From NCBI GenBank assembly GCA_023417665.1, contig JAEZFA010000309.1:1-22516 (forward strand): a stretch of DNA of 22,516 nucleotides, written 5' to 3'. This DNA comes from Pseudomonadota bacterium (GTDB lineage: Bacteria > Pseudomonadota > Alphaproteobacteria > Rhizobiales > Xanthobacteraceae). Each line of letters opens with the position of its first letter. The first letter of the stretch is position 1. This document shows, piece after piece, positions 14,711-22,516 of the stretch. The position numbers and the translations under genes were made by a program. Below the pieces are notes generated by a model. That model saw only the letters and a list, made by a program, of their open reading frames with translations. It did no database searches and had not been told where the DNA came from.

Positions 14711-16128
14711 GTGCTGCGCGAAACGAAAATTCGTCCGTGGTCGCCCATGCCTTCAAGGACGCGCTGCTTGCCGGCGTCGTCGCGTTCGGGCTGTTCATTC
14801 TGCTGCTCGGATTTCTTATCGACGACTCGCGCGGGCCCGCGCAACTCGCATTCCGTCCGCTATTGCTCGCGGCTGTCGTCGGCATCGTGTTCGTCGGGCG
14901 CTTCCTGGTCTCGCTGATCTACTACAACGCCCCCGCGCTGCGGCTCGCGCTCGCGGACCTGTGGCGCACGATCGTAGCGCTGACCATCCAGTACAAGCTG
15001 GCGCTCGCCGCGATCTTCGTCGCAATTGCCGTCGGCTGGCTTCTCTATTCGCCGGCGCAGTGGCCGCTGATCCTGCTGCTCGCGGCAACGACCGTGATCG
15101 GAATTCGCTTTGGGTTTGCAGCGGGCTTTCTCACGCTCGCCGTGCTGTTCCCGGTCGCGTTCTACAACAACCCTTATTATCTCGGCATCGCGATCATCAT
15201 TCTTACCTATGTGATGCTGGGCTGGGGGCTGAACATCGTGGTCGGCCTCGCGGGCCTCCTCGATCTCGGCTACGTCGCTTTCTATGCCGTCGGCGCATAT
15301 TCCTACGCCATCATCGCGCAGACTTACGGCTGGTCGTTCTGGGTCTGCCTGCCGCTCGCCGGTGTTTTCGCCGCGTTCTTCGGCATCCTGCTCGGCTTCC
15401 CGGTGCTGCGGCTGCGCGGCGACTATCTCGCAATCGTGACGCTCGCCTTCGGCGAGATCGTCCGCATCGTGCTGCTCAACTGGGTTTCTTTCACCAACGG
15501 CCCGAACGGCATCGGCTCGATCCCGCGCGCAAGCTTCTTCGGCATTCCCTTTACCGCCAATGACGATGGCTTCGCAGCAAGGTTCGGCCTCGAATTCGAT
15601 CCGACCCATCGCACGGTTTTCCTGTTCTATCTGATCCTGGTGCTTGCGCTGATCACGAACTGGGCGACGCTGCGGCTTCGCAAGCTTCCGGTCGGCCGCG
15701 CCTGGGAGGCGCTGCGCGAAGACGAAATCGCAGTGCGCTCGCTCGGCATCAACCCGACGAACACCAAACTGACCGCCTTCGCGATCGGCGCCATGTTCGG
15801 CGGCTTTGCCGGCGCGTTCTTCGCGACGCGACAGGGCTTCATCAGTCCCGACTCCTTCACCTTCCCCGAGTCCGCGCTGATCCTTGCCATCGTCGTGCTT
15901 GGCGGCATGGGCTCGCAGATCGGCGTTGCCATTGCCGCGACGGTGATGACCGCGAGCTTCGAGCTGTTCCGCGAGTTCGAGCAGTTCCGCCTCGTGATCT
16001 TCGGATTCGCCATGGTCGGCATCATGGTCTGGCGACCACGCGGACTAATCTCCACGCGCGAGCCCACCGCCTACCTGAAAGAACGAAAAACGATCTCGGT
16101 CGAGCATGTCGCGGAGGGCCGCGGCTGA
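14707..16128 (+). CDS. livM: Branched-chain amino acid ABC transporter permease LivM
   Basis: This 473-residue protein is the second permease. Family hallmarks are LDLGYVAFYAVGAYSYA (about 186-202), LRLRGDYLAIVTLAFGEIVR (about 235-254) and NGPNGIGSIPR (about 264-274). The coupling region around EALREDEIAVRSLGINP is followed by GGFAGAFFATRQGFISP. It is longer than E. coli LivM because of extra hydrophobic segments at the N-terminus (about 18-130) before the conserved core. It overlaps livH by 4 nt, and its stop overlaps the livG start as TGATG, giving tight translational coupling. It partners LivH in the membrane. Confidence 0.93.
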   Translation: MSAARNENSSVVAHAFKDALLAGVVAFGLFILLLGFLIDDSRGPAQLAFRPLLLAAVVGIVFVGRFLVSLIYYNAPALRLALADLWRTIVALTIQYKLALAAIFVAIAVGWLLYSPAQWPLILLLAATTVIGIRFGFAAGFLTLAVLFPVAFYNNPYYLGIAIIILTYVMLGWGLNIVVGLAGLLDLGYVAFYAVGAYSYAIIAQTYGWSFWVCLPLAGVFAAFFGILLGFPVLRLRGDYLAIVTLAFGEIVRIVLLNWVSFTNGPNGIGSIPRASFFGIPFTANDDGFAARFGLEFDPTHRTVFLFYLILVLALITNWATLRLRKLPVGRAWEALREDEIAVRSLGINPTNTKLTAFAIGAMFGGFAGAFFATRQGFISPDSFTFPESALILAIVVLGGMGSQIGVAIAATVMTASFELFREFEQFRLVIFGFAMVGIMVWRPRGLISTREPTAYLKERKTISVEHVAEGRG

Positions 16129-16964
16129 TGACGACGGAGCCGATCCTTTCCTTGCATGGACTGACCATGCGCTTCGGCGGCCTGCTTGCGGTCGATGGCC
16201 TCTCCTTCGACGCGAAGCGCGGCGACATCACCGCGCTGATCGGCCCGAACGGCGCCGGCAAGACCACGGTTTTCAACTGCATCACCGGCTTCTACGAACC
16301 GACATCCGGCAGCATTCGCGTGACGCATGATGACGGCAAGACCTTTGCCGTCGAGAAGCTGCCCGACTTCAAAATCGCGCAGCGTGTGCACGTCGCCCGC
16401 ACCTTCCAGAATATCCGCCTGTTCGCCGGCATGACCGCGCTCGAAAACCTGCTGGTCGCACAACACAACCGGCTGATGCGCGCGTCCGGCTACACCGTGT
16501 TTGGCCTGTTCGGCCTGCCAAGCTACCGCACGGCCGAGCGCGAGGCGGTCGAACTCGCGCGGCATTGGCTGGAGAAAACCCAGCTCACCGACCGCGCCGA
16601 CGATCCGGCCGGCAGCCTGCCTTACGGTGCGCAGCGCCGCCTCGAGATTGCGCGCGCGATGTGTACGCGGCCGGTGCTCCTTTGCCTCGATGAACCGGCA
16701 GCCGGCCTGAACCCGCGCGAGTCCGACGAACTCAATGTCCTGCTCCGCTCGATCAAGAACGAAACCCGGACCTCCCTGCTCCTGATCGAGCACGACATGA
16801 ATGTCGTCATGGAGATTTCCGACCATGTCGTGGTGCTCGATCACGGCAAGAAGATTTCGGAAGGAACGCCCGAATTCATCCGCAACGATCCGAAGGTGAT
16901 CGCCGCCTATCTCGGCGTCGAGGAAGATTCGGTCGATGAAGCCGAGGCGGAGGTCGGCCTGTGA
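16128..16964 (+). CDS. livG: Branched-chain amino acid ABC transporter ATPase LivG
   Basis: This 278-residue ATPase subunit has Walker A GPNGAGKTT (39-47), the LivG-typical HVARTFQNIRLFAGMTALENLLV (from about 88), signature LPYGAQRRLEIARAM and Walker B LLCLDEPAAGLNP. The Q-loop, signature and EHDMNVVM switch region are intact, so it should be active. The C-terminus carries an acidic tail (EEDSVDEAEAEVGL), slightly longer than usual. Its start overlaps the livM stop, and its own stop overlaps the livF GTG start (GTGA). It pairs with LivF to drive import. Confidence 0.94.
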   Translation: MTTEPILSLHGLTMRFGGLLAVDGLSFDAKRGDITALIGPNGAGKTTVFNCITGFYEPTSGSIRVTHDDGKTFAVEKLPDFKIAQRVHVARTFQNIRLFAGMTALENLLVAQHNRLMRASGYTVFGLFGLPSYRTAEREAVELARHWLEKTQLTDRADDPAGSLPYGAQRRLEIARAMCTRPVLLCLDEPAAGLNPRESDELNVLLRSIKNETRTSLLLIEHDMNVVMEISDHVVVLDHGKKISEGTPEFIRNDPKVIAAYLGVEEDSVDEAEAEVGL

Positions 16965-17683
16965 GCGAACCGCTGCTTTCGATCAGGGGCGTATCCGCCT
17001 TCTACGGCTCGATCGCCGCACTCAAGGGCATCGACGTCGAAGTCATGCCCGGCGAGATCGTCACCATCATCGGCGCGAACGGTGCCGGCAAGTCGACCTT
17101 GATGATGACGATCTGCGGCAATCCGCAGGCGCGCGAGGGGCAGATCGTTTTCGAAGGGCGCGACATCACGCGTCTTCCGACCTACGAGATCATGCGCATG
17201 AAGATCGCGCAGTCGCCGGAAGGGCGCCGCATCTTCCCGCGCATGACGGTGTTCGAGAATTTGCAGATGGGTGCCGCGACCGCACAGGGCGGCGATTTCA
17301 AGAGCGATCTGGAGAAGGTCTATTCGCTCTTTCCGCTTCTCGAAAAGCGTTCGAGCCAGCGCGGCGGAACGCTGTCGGGCGGCGAGCAGCAGATGCTCGC
17401 GATCGGCCGCGCGCTGATGAGCCGTCCGCGCCTGCTGTTGCTGGACGAGCCGTCGCTCGGCCTGGCGCCCCTGATCGTGCGGCAGATTTTTTCCGCGATC
17501 CGCGACCTCAACCAGAAGGAAAAACTCACGATCTTCCTGGTCGAGCAGAACGCCTTTCACGCCCTGAAACTCGCGCACCGCGGCTACGTCATGGTCAACG
17601 GCCGCATTTCCATGCAGGGCACCGGCCGCGAATTGCTGGAACGGCCGGAAGTACGCAGCGCCTATCTCGAAGGCGGCCGGTAG
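16961..17683 (+). CDS. livF: Branched-chain amino acid ABC transporter ATPase LivF
   Basis: This 240-residue second ATPase has Walker A GANGAGKST (38-46) and the LivF-typical QSPEGRRIFPRMTVFENLQMG (from about 85). Signature LSGGEQQMLAIGRALM and Walker B LLLLDEPSLGLAP are followed by the switch segment VEQN. The start is a GTG at 16961 overlapping the livG stop by 4 nt. After its stop a 127-nt gap precedes livK. That gap has a weak promoter-like pair (TTGCCG at 17702, CATAAA at 17724, 16-nt spacing), so livK may be made in extra copies from its own start. Confidence 0.94.
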   Translation: MSEPLLSIRGVSAFYGSIAALKGIDVEVMPGEIVTIIGANGAGKSTLMMTICGNPQAREGQIVFEGRDITRLPTYEIMRMKIAQSPEGRRIFPRMTVFENLQMGAATAQGGDFKSDLEKVYSLFPLLEKRSSQRGGTLSGGEQQMLAIGRALMSRPRLLLLDEPSLGLAPLIVRQIFSAIRDLNQKEKLTIFLVEQNAFHALKLAHRGYVMVNGRISMQGTGRELLERPEVRSAYLEGGR

Positions 17684-17810
17684 AACTACGGCTCCGTCCG
17701 ATTGCCGCGCCGCGTAACGGGCCCATAAAAACCCGTGACAAGGCAGCGTTTCCCGCCAAGAATGGGGCAGACCAACCCGAAAATTTCGCTTTGCTTCAGA
17801 GGGAGAAACT

Positions 17811-18920
17811 ATGAAGAGCGCTCGTCTCGTTGGCTTGTTTGCTGCCGCAACGCTGCTTGCTGCAGGCACCTCCGCCAATGCCCAGATTACCGTCGGTGTC
17901 GCCGGTCCGATGACCGGTCAGTATGCTTCCTTCGGTGAACAGCTTCGCAATGGCGCGAACCTCGCGATCGAAGACATCAACGCCGCGGGCGGCGTTCTGA
18001 AGCAACAGCTCAAGCTTTCGGTGGGCGACGACGCCTGCGACCCGAAGCAGGCGCGCGCGACCGCCGATCGCCTCGCCGGCCAGCGCGTGCCGGTCGTGTT
18101 CGGCCATTTCTGCTCGTCGTCGTCGATCCCGGCTTCGGAGGCCTATGCGGAAGGCAACGTGCTGCAGATCTCGCCGGCCTCCACCAATCCGACCTACACC
18201 GAACGCAAGCTCTGGAACACGTTCCGCGTCTGCGGCCGTGACGACCAGCAGGGCGCGCTCGCGGGCAAATATCTTGCGGACAACTTCAAGGGCAAGAAGA
18301 TCGCGATCCTCGACGACAAGTCGACTTACGGCGCGGGTCTCGCGAACGAAACCAAGAAAGCCCTGAACGCGCTCGGCATCACCGAAGCGATGAAGGAATC
18401 CTACACGCAGGGCGACAAGGACTTCACCGCCCTCGTCTCGCGCATGAAGGCGGCCGAAATCGATGTGGTCTTCATCGGCGGCTACCACACCGAGTCGGGC
18501 CTCATCCTTCGCCAGATGCGCGACCAGGGCATGAAGACCCTGCTGATGGCGGGCGACGCGCTTGCCGACAAGCAGTTCGCCGCGATCACCGGCCAGCATG
18601 CCGAAGGCGTGTTGATGACCTTCGGCTCCGATCCGCGCAACCGTCCGGCTGCCGCCGAGATCGTGAAGAAGTTCAAGGCCAAGGGCATCGATCCGGAAGG
18701 CTACACGCTCTACACCTATGCTGCGGTTCAGGTCTGGGCGCAGGCGGTAGCGAAAGCCAACTCCACCGATCCGAAGAAGGTCGCCGAAGCCATGAAAGCC
18801 GGCAAGTGGCAGACCGTGCTCGGCGAAATCTCCTTCGACGCCAAGGGCGACATCACTGTCACAGACTATGTGATGTACCAGTGGAAAGCTGACGGCACCT
18901 ATGCCGAGCTGAAGAAGTAA
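17811..18920 (+). CDS. livK: Branched-chain amino acid-binding protein LivK-like
   Basis: This 369-residue periplasmic binding protein delivers substrate to LivHMGF. A signal peptide ends at about residue 24 (SANA/QITVGV). The mature start VGVAGPMTGQYASFGEQ is the family hallmark, followed by GANLAIEDINAAGG. Three cysteines (DDACD, GHFCSS, FRVCGRD) lie in the first lobe, of which two commonly form a disulfide. GGGAG at 17801-17805 is a strong ribosome site. It sits last in the operon, unlike E. coli where livK precedes livHMGF. A strong terminator follows 21 nt after the stop. Ligand specificity cannot be read from the sequence. Confidence 0.92.
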   Translation: MKSARLVGLFAAATLLAAGTSANAQITVGVAGPMTGQYASFGEQLRNGANLAIEDINAAGGVLKQQLKLSVGDDACDPKQARATADRLAGQRVPVVFGHFCSSSSIPASEAYAEGNVLQISPASTNPTYTERKLWNTFRVCGRDDQQGALAGKYLADNFKGKKIAILDDKSTYGAGLANETKKALNALGITEAMKESYTQGDKDFTALVSRMKAAEIDVVFIGGYHTESGLILRQMRDQGMKTLLMAGDALADKQFAAITGQHAEGVLMTFGSDPRNRPAAAEIVKKFKAKGIDPEGYTLYTYAAVQVWAQAVAKANSTDPKKVAEAMKAGKWQTVLGEISFDAKGDITVTDYVMYQWKADGTYAELKK

Positions 18921-18941
18921 AAGCTCAGCGATAAAAGCCGG

Positions 18942-18970
18942 AAAAGCCCGCCGTTTACGGCGGGCTTTTT
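18942..18970 (+). terminator. Intrinsic terminator of the liv operon
   Basis: A perfect 12-bp stem pairs AAAAGCCCGCCG (18942-18953) with CGGCGGGCTTTT (18958-18969) around a TTTA loop and ends in a T run. It follows livK by 21 nt and separates the liv operon from the peptidase gene. Confidence 0.92.
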
Positions 18971-19005
18971 CTTTGCCGCGGCCCATCCTTGCTGCACCGC
19001 CTGCA

Positions 19006-20007
19006 ATGCGGTTCATTCCCGGCATGAAAAACCTGATTACCGATGTCGCCGGCGTGCAGGTCGGTCACGCCGAAGACGCGAAGCTCGGCTCCGGCACCAC
19101 CGCGATCATTTTCGAAGAGCCGGCCGTCGCAAGCGCCGACATCCGCGGCGGCGGACCCGGCACGCGCGAACTCGACCTGCTCGATCCCGTTGCGACGGTG
19201 GAGCGCATCGACGGACTTGCGCTATCGGGCGGCTCCGCATTCGGACTCGATGCCGGCGCCGGCGTACAGGCCTGGCTTGCCGAACAGGGCCGCGGCTTTG
19301 CCGTAGGGCCTGCGCGCATTCCCATCGTCCCCGGCGCGATCCTGTTCGACATGCTCTCGGGCGGCGACAAGAACTGGGGCCGCTTCCCGCCTTATCGCGA
19401 CCTCGGTTATGCCGCGGCAGGGAATGCCGCAAACGACTTCGCGCTCGGCACCGCTGGCGCAGGCTATGGCGCGAGCACGCAAAATCTCAAAGGCGGCATT
19501 GGCTCCGCATCCGCGAAAACCGGAAGCGGGCACACCGTCGGCGCAATCGTTGCGGTGAACGCCGCGGGCCGCGTGACGCTCGGAGAAGACGGGCACTTCT
19601 TCGCTGCCGCATTCGAGCAGAACGGCGAGTTCGGCGGGCGCGGCTTTCCGGACAGGCAACAGCAGATTGCGACCGCACTGAAAGGCGACGAGCGGCAAAA
19701 CACCACCATTGCGCTGGTCGCGACCGACGCGGTGCTGACCAAGGCGCAGGCGAAGCGCCTTGCGGTGATGGCGGGTGCCGGCTTCGCCATGGCGATCCAT
19801 CCGGTCTTCACGCCGCTCGACGGCGACGCGGTGTTTGCCGCCGCCACCGGAAAGAAAGCGCTCAACGATCCTTTGCACGATCTCGCGCGTCTCGGCGCAA
19901 TCGCCGCGCAATGCCTCGCGCGCGCAATAGCGCGCGGGGTTTATGAGGCGAAATCGCTCTCGTTTCCGGGTGCGCTGCCCTCGTGGAAGGATCGTTTCGG
20001 CCGGTAG
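19006..20007 (+). CDS. P1 family (DmpA/S58-like) peptidase
   Basis: This 333-residue protein belongs to the P1/DmpA N-terminal-nucleophile aminopeptidase family. Visible family blocks are NLITDVAGVQVGHAED (9-24), ADIRGGGPGTRELDLL (44-59) and LALSGGSAFGLDAGAGVQAW (71-90). These enzymes self-cleave before a Ser or Thr that becomes the nucleophile; here QNTTIALVATDA (231-242) marks the predicted cut before Thr233. The ATG at 19006 fits the usual short lead before NLITD; the ATG at 19024 and a TTG at 18973 are alternatives, none with a clear ribosome site. No signal peptide is visible. Members cleave short peptides, amino-acid amides or beta-peptides. Its stop codon abuts the convergent DadA-like stop with no gap. 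Confidence 0.88.
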   Translation: MRFIPGMKNLITDVAGVQVGHAEDAKLGSGTTAIIFEEPAVASADIRGGGPGTRELDLLDPVATVERIDGLALSGGSAFGLDAGAGVQAWLAEQGRGFAVGPARIPIVPGAILFDMLSGGDKNWGRFPPYRDLGYAAAGNAANDFALGTAGAGYGASTQNLKGGIGSASAKTGSGHTVGAIVAVNAAGRVTLGEDGHFFAAAFEQNGEFGGRGFPDRQQQIATALKGDERQNTTIALVATDAVLTKAQAKRLAVMAGAGFAMAIHPVFTPLDGDAVFAAATGKKALNDPLHDLARLGAIAAQCLARAIARGVYEAKSLSFPGALPSWKDRFGR

Positions 20008-21258
20008 CTATTGCGAGAACCGCTTGGCGCGAAACGGCGACGGATCGGTGAAAGGGGTGGCGCCGGTCATCATCTCCGCGAGCAGCCGCCCCGATACCGG
20101 ACCCAGCGTCAGCCCGGAATGACCGTGTCCGTAATCGAGCCATAGCCCTTTTTGTCCCGGCGCGCGGCCGATCACGGGCCGCGAATCCCAGAAGCACGGA
20201 CGCGAACCGAGCCACGGTTTCGGCTCCACCGGCTCGCCGAGCGGAAACAGGTTTCTCGCATACGGCATCAGGCGATCGATCTGCACCGGCGTCGGCGGCG
20301 CATCGCGATGCGCGAACTCGGCACCCGTGGTCAGGCGAATGCCCTGCTCCATCGGCCCGAGAATGAATCCGACTTCCGCATCCAGCACGGGACGCGAAAG
20401 CGAGGCATTCCCCTTCGCCGAGAAGTGCCAGTGATAGCCGCGCTTCACCGCGAGCGGCAGATCGATGCCGAGCGGCCGCAAGATGTCCGGCGACCACGGC
20501 CCGAGCGCGATCACCGCTTCTTCGGCCTGCACCTCGCCGTCTTCGGTCGTAACCGACCAGCCGCCGCTTGTGCGCTTCAGCGTCCGTGCATCGCCTTTGG
20601 CATTTTCACCGCCGAGCGAAAGGTAATGCGCATTGAACGCGCGCGAGACGCCGAGCGGATTGGAATAACTCGCCGCCTCCGGCCACAACACGCCGTGCCT
20701 GAACACCGGCGCAAGCGAAGGCTCGAGCGCGAGCGATTCCTCCAGCGAAAGTTTCCGGTACGGGATGCCGTATTCGTCGGCCAGCGCCAGTTCCTTCGTC
20801 ATTTTGTCGAGCGCGCCTTCCGAGCGATAGACGCGCAGCCAGCCGGTGCGGCGCAGATAGCGCTGCGCAGACGCCGCTTCGAGCAGTTCTTCGTGCTCGG
20901 CCAACGCGCGCCCGAACATCGGCCGCATGATGCGGGCGGTCGATTCCAGCCCTTCCGGCGTTGTCGCCTGCCGCACGTTCCAGAGCCATTGCGCGATCCG
21001 CGGCAGGAAGCCCGCGTGATAATTCGCTTCCATTGCGAGCTTCAGCACAACGCGCGTGAGCGCCCGCACCGAGCGCGGAAACGGATAAGGAAACAGCGTA
21101 TTGCCTTCGATGATCCCCGCATTGCCGTAGGACGTTCCCTCGCCCGGCCCCTGCCGATCCACGAGCACGGTCGCGACCCCGCGCTTTTGCAGATGAATCG
21201 CCGCCGAAATCCCGACGATACCGGCGCCGAGAACGATAGCATTTTTCTTTCGGATCAT
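20008..21258 (-). CDS. DadA-like FAD-dependent amino-acid oxidoreductase
   Basis: This 416-residue flavoenzyme of the DAO family resembles the small subunit of D-amino acid dehydrogenase. The N-terminal FAD-binding motif is GAGIVG (11-16), with Asp34 at the end of the second strand. EGTSYGNAGII (40-50) and the C-terminal LDYGHGHSGLTLGP are family hallmarks. ALEPSLAPVFRHGVLWPEAASYSNP is the typical mid-region linker (given as about 182-206). It lacks a signal peptide, as is usual for DadA. Similar enzymes also oxidise D-hydroxyproline or sarcosine-type substrates, so the substrate is uncertain. It is divergent from the symporter gene with a 120-nt gap. Confidence 0.87.
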   Translation of the reverse strand: MIRKKNAIVLGAGIVGISAAIHLQKRGVATVLVDRQGPGEGTSYGNAGIIEGNTLFPYPFPRSVRALTRVVLKLAMEANYHAGFLPRIAQWLWNVRQATTPEGLESTARIMRPMFGRALAEHEELLEAASAQRYLRRTGWLRVYRSEGALDKMTKELALADEYGIPYRKLSLEESLALEPSLAPVFRHGVLWPEAASYSNPLGVSRAFNAHYLSLGGENAKGDARTLKRTSGGWSVTTEDGEVQAEEAVIALGPWSPDILRPLGIDLPLAVKRGYHWHFSAKGNASLSRPVLDAEVGFILGPMEQGIRLTTGAEFAHRDAPPTPVQIDRLMPYARNLFPLGEPVEPKPWLGSRPCFWDSRPVIGRAPGQKGLWLDYGHGHSGLTLGPVSGRLLAEMMTGATPFTDPSPFRAKRFSQ

Positions 21259-21378
21259 TTGTTTTATCTATTTACAGCTGCCGACAAATTCCAGCCTGTT
21301 ATGCAGGCAGCACACAGGCTTTTGGTCCGCGCAACCGCTAAGCTACGGAAGAAATGGAAATTCTTCACGCCGGGCGCC

Positions 21379-22338
21379 ATGGGTCTGAAATCTAGCCTTG
21401 AATGGCTCGGCCGTCAGGGCACATGGGCCGGCGCCGCAAGCCTCGGCGTGGGGCTGCTCATTCCGCCGCTCGCGGCCGCGCTGAAGCCGCTCTTTGCCGC
21501 CGCCATTTTCCTGTTGCTGGTGGTTTCCTTTCTGCGGGTCGATCCCGCCGAACTGAAAGCCCGATTCTCCAATCCGCTGCTGGTCGCGATCGCAAGCCTC
21601 GGCATCATGGTCGCGATCCCCGTCTTGTGCGGGCTTCTCTTGCCTTACACCGGCATCAACCGCATCGAGCCGGCGGTTGCGCTCGGCATCATGATGTATC
21701 TCGCAGCACCGCCGATCATGTCTTCGACCGCTTTCGCGGCTTTCCTCCGGCTCGATACCGCACTGACGCTGGCCGTGCTGATCGTCTGCGCGGCGGTCAC
21801 GCCCCTGCTTTCGCCGGTCATCCTCGGCTATTTTGCGAGCGGCCCGTTGCATCTCGATGCGCTCCAGCTGGCGCTACGGCTGTTCGGAATCATCGCCGGC
21901 GCTTTCGTGACGGCGGCTGTCATCCGCCGTTATCTCGGCAACGAAACCATTGCCGCTGCCAAAGGCACTGTCGACGGCGTCAGCGTGATCCTCCTGATCC
22001 TGTTCGGCATTGCCGCTATGGACGGCGTTACCGCCCGCGCGATCCGGGAGCCGCTGCTGGTGGCAAGCCTGACGGCGCTGACCTTCGCCATCGCGGTCGG
22101 CATCTATGTGCTGACGACGCTGCTATTCTGGCGCGAGGGCCTAAAGAAATCGCTCGCGCTCGGCTTTTCCTCCGCGCACCGGAACATGGGCGTCATGGTC
22201 GCGGCCGCCGGCGGCGGTCTTCCCGAACTGACGTGGATTTATTTCGCCGTGGCGCAGTTTCCGATCTACCTGCTCCCCGCGCTTGCAGCACCAGTTGTTC
22301 ACCGCCTGCTGGAACGGCGGTTGCCCGGCAGCGACTAG
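21379..22338 (+). CDS. Bile acid:sodium symporter family protein
   Basis: This 319-residue membrane protein belongs to the BASS/SBF transporter superfamily, with about ten hydrophobic segments. It begins with an amphipathic lead and WLGRQGTWAGAASLGVGLLIPP. The central MMYLAAPPIMSSTAFAAFLRLDTALTL (given as about 105-131) and the C-terminal FSSAHRNMGVM (about 268-278) match crossover motifs of the family. The ATG at 21379 is chosen because the conserved core starts soon after. An in-frame ATG at 21301 would add 26 basic residues, and neither has a strong ribosome site. Relatives carry organic anions such as pantoate, keto acids or bile acids; the substrate here is unknown. rpe follows 29 nt later. 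Confidence 0.82.
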   Translation: MGLKSSLEWLGRQGTWAGAASLGVGLLIPPLAAALKPLFAAAIFLLLVVSFLRVDPAELKARFSNPLLVAIASLGIMVAIPVLCGLLLPYTGINRIEPAVALGIMMYLAAPPIMSSTAFAAFLRLDTALTLAVLIVCAAVTPLLSPVILGYFASGPLHLDALQLALRLFGIIAGAFVTAAVIRRYLGNETIAAAKGTVDGVSVILLILFGIAAMDGVTARAIREPLLVASLTALTFAIAVGIYVLTTLLFWREGLKKSLALGFSSAHRNMGVMVAAAGGGLPELTWIYFAVAQFPIYLLPALAAPVVHRLLERRLPGSD

Positions 22339-22367
22339 CCATGGTACGGCCCGGCCCTGGAGCCGCC

Positions 22368-22516
22368 ATGAACCGTCCTCTTCTGATTGCGCCTTCCATT
22401 CTCGCCGCCGACTTTGCGAAGCTCGGCGAAGAAGTGCGCGCAGCCGACCAGGCCGGCGCCGACTGGATTCACGTCGACGTCATGGACGGCCACTTCGTGC
22501 CGAACATCACGATCGG
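22368..22516 (+). CDS. rpe: Ribulose-phosphate 3-epimerase, 5' part
   Basis: The first 49 codons of a ribulose-5-phosphate 3-epimerase run off the right edge of the window. It interconverts ribulose 5-phosphate and xylulose 5-phosphate in the pentose phosphate or Calvin pathways. The hallmarks are clear: IAPSILAADFAKLG (7-20) and WIHVDVMDGHFVPN (33-46), including metal ligands His35 and Asp37. GGAG lies about 6 nt before the ATG at 22368, which is preferred over an in-frame ATG at 22341 that would add nine residues. The C-terminal part and any downstream partners are not visible. Confidence 0.95.
   Translation, partial: MNRPLLIAPSILAADFAKLGEEVRAADQAGADWIHVDVMDGHFVPNITI

Noticed and set aside
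17717..17736. Inverted repeat ACGGG/CCCGT between livF and livK as a terminator
   Set aside because: Arms are only 5 bp, the loop is 10 nt and no T run follows; it is too weak to call.
17796..19025. Minus-strand open frame of 409 residues opposite livK
   Set aside because: It is a shadow of the binding-protein gene and runs across the strong terminator; no ribosome site or domain.
20152..21378. Long plus-strand open frame opposite the DadA-like gene, joined to the symporter
   Set aside because: The first 400 or so residues are Arg-rich antisense of the clear FAD enzyme; only the part from 21379 shows a real family.

Overview
The window is GC-rich with dense, mostly operonic coding and no rRNA, tRNA, CRISPR array or insertion sequence that I could recognise. 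The gene content (livHMGFK branched-chain amino acid transporter, pcaBDC protocatechuate genes, a BcsS-like protein, a Tat-exported superoxide dismutase) and the codon use point to an alphaproteobacterium of the Rhizobiales, most likely near Bradyrhizobium, Rhodopseudomonas or Xanthobacteraceae. That placement is inferred from family knowledge, not from a search.

Layout, left to right. Positions 1-80 hold two REP-like hairpins in inverted orientation. Next come a Tat-signal Mn-type superoxide dismutase (minus) and a translationally coupled DUF488/DUF72 pair (plus). Positions 2279-5764 (minus) form a four-gene exporter operon: TetR regulator, lipoprotein membrane-fusion protein, ABC ATPase and ABC-2 permease. 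All junctions are 4-nt stop/start overlaps. A 22-bp perfect palindrome lies just upstream of the regulator, inside its likely promoter. Upstream of this, also on the minus strand, are an MFS transporter and a small secreted protein whose reading frame is broken near its 3' end.

From 7760 the plus strand carries a BcsS-like protein, then pcaB, pcaD and pcaC (the middle steps of the beta-ketoadipate pathway) and a cysteine-rich flavodoxin-fold oxidoreductase. An AraC-family regulator converges on this block. A tiny Q/G/N-rich protein (minus) with a strong terminator lies between that regulator and the five-gene livHMGFK operon (13793-18920), which ends in a strong intrinsic terminator. The right end holds a P1-family (DmpA-like) peptidase, a DadA-like FAD amino-acid oxidoreductase, a bile-acid:sodium-symporter-family protein and the 5' end of rpe, which runs off the window.

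The genes suggest a soil or plant-associated heterotroph that takes up amino acids, degrades lignin-derived aromatics and exports toxic compounds. I saw no clear evidence of a wholly new system. The items most worth checking are the REP-like pair, the frameshifted secreted protein, the operator-in-promoter and leaderless arrangement of the TetR gene, the DUF488-DUF72 coupling, the Q/G-rich microprotein and the Cys-rich flavodoxin attached to the pca genes.
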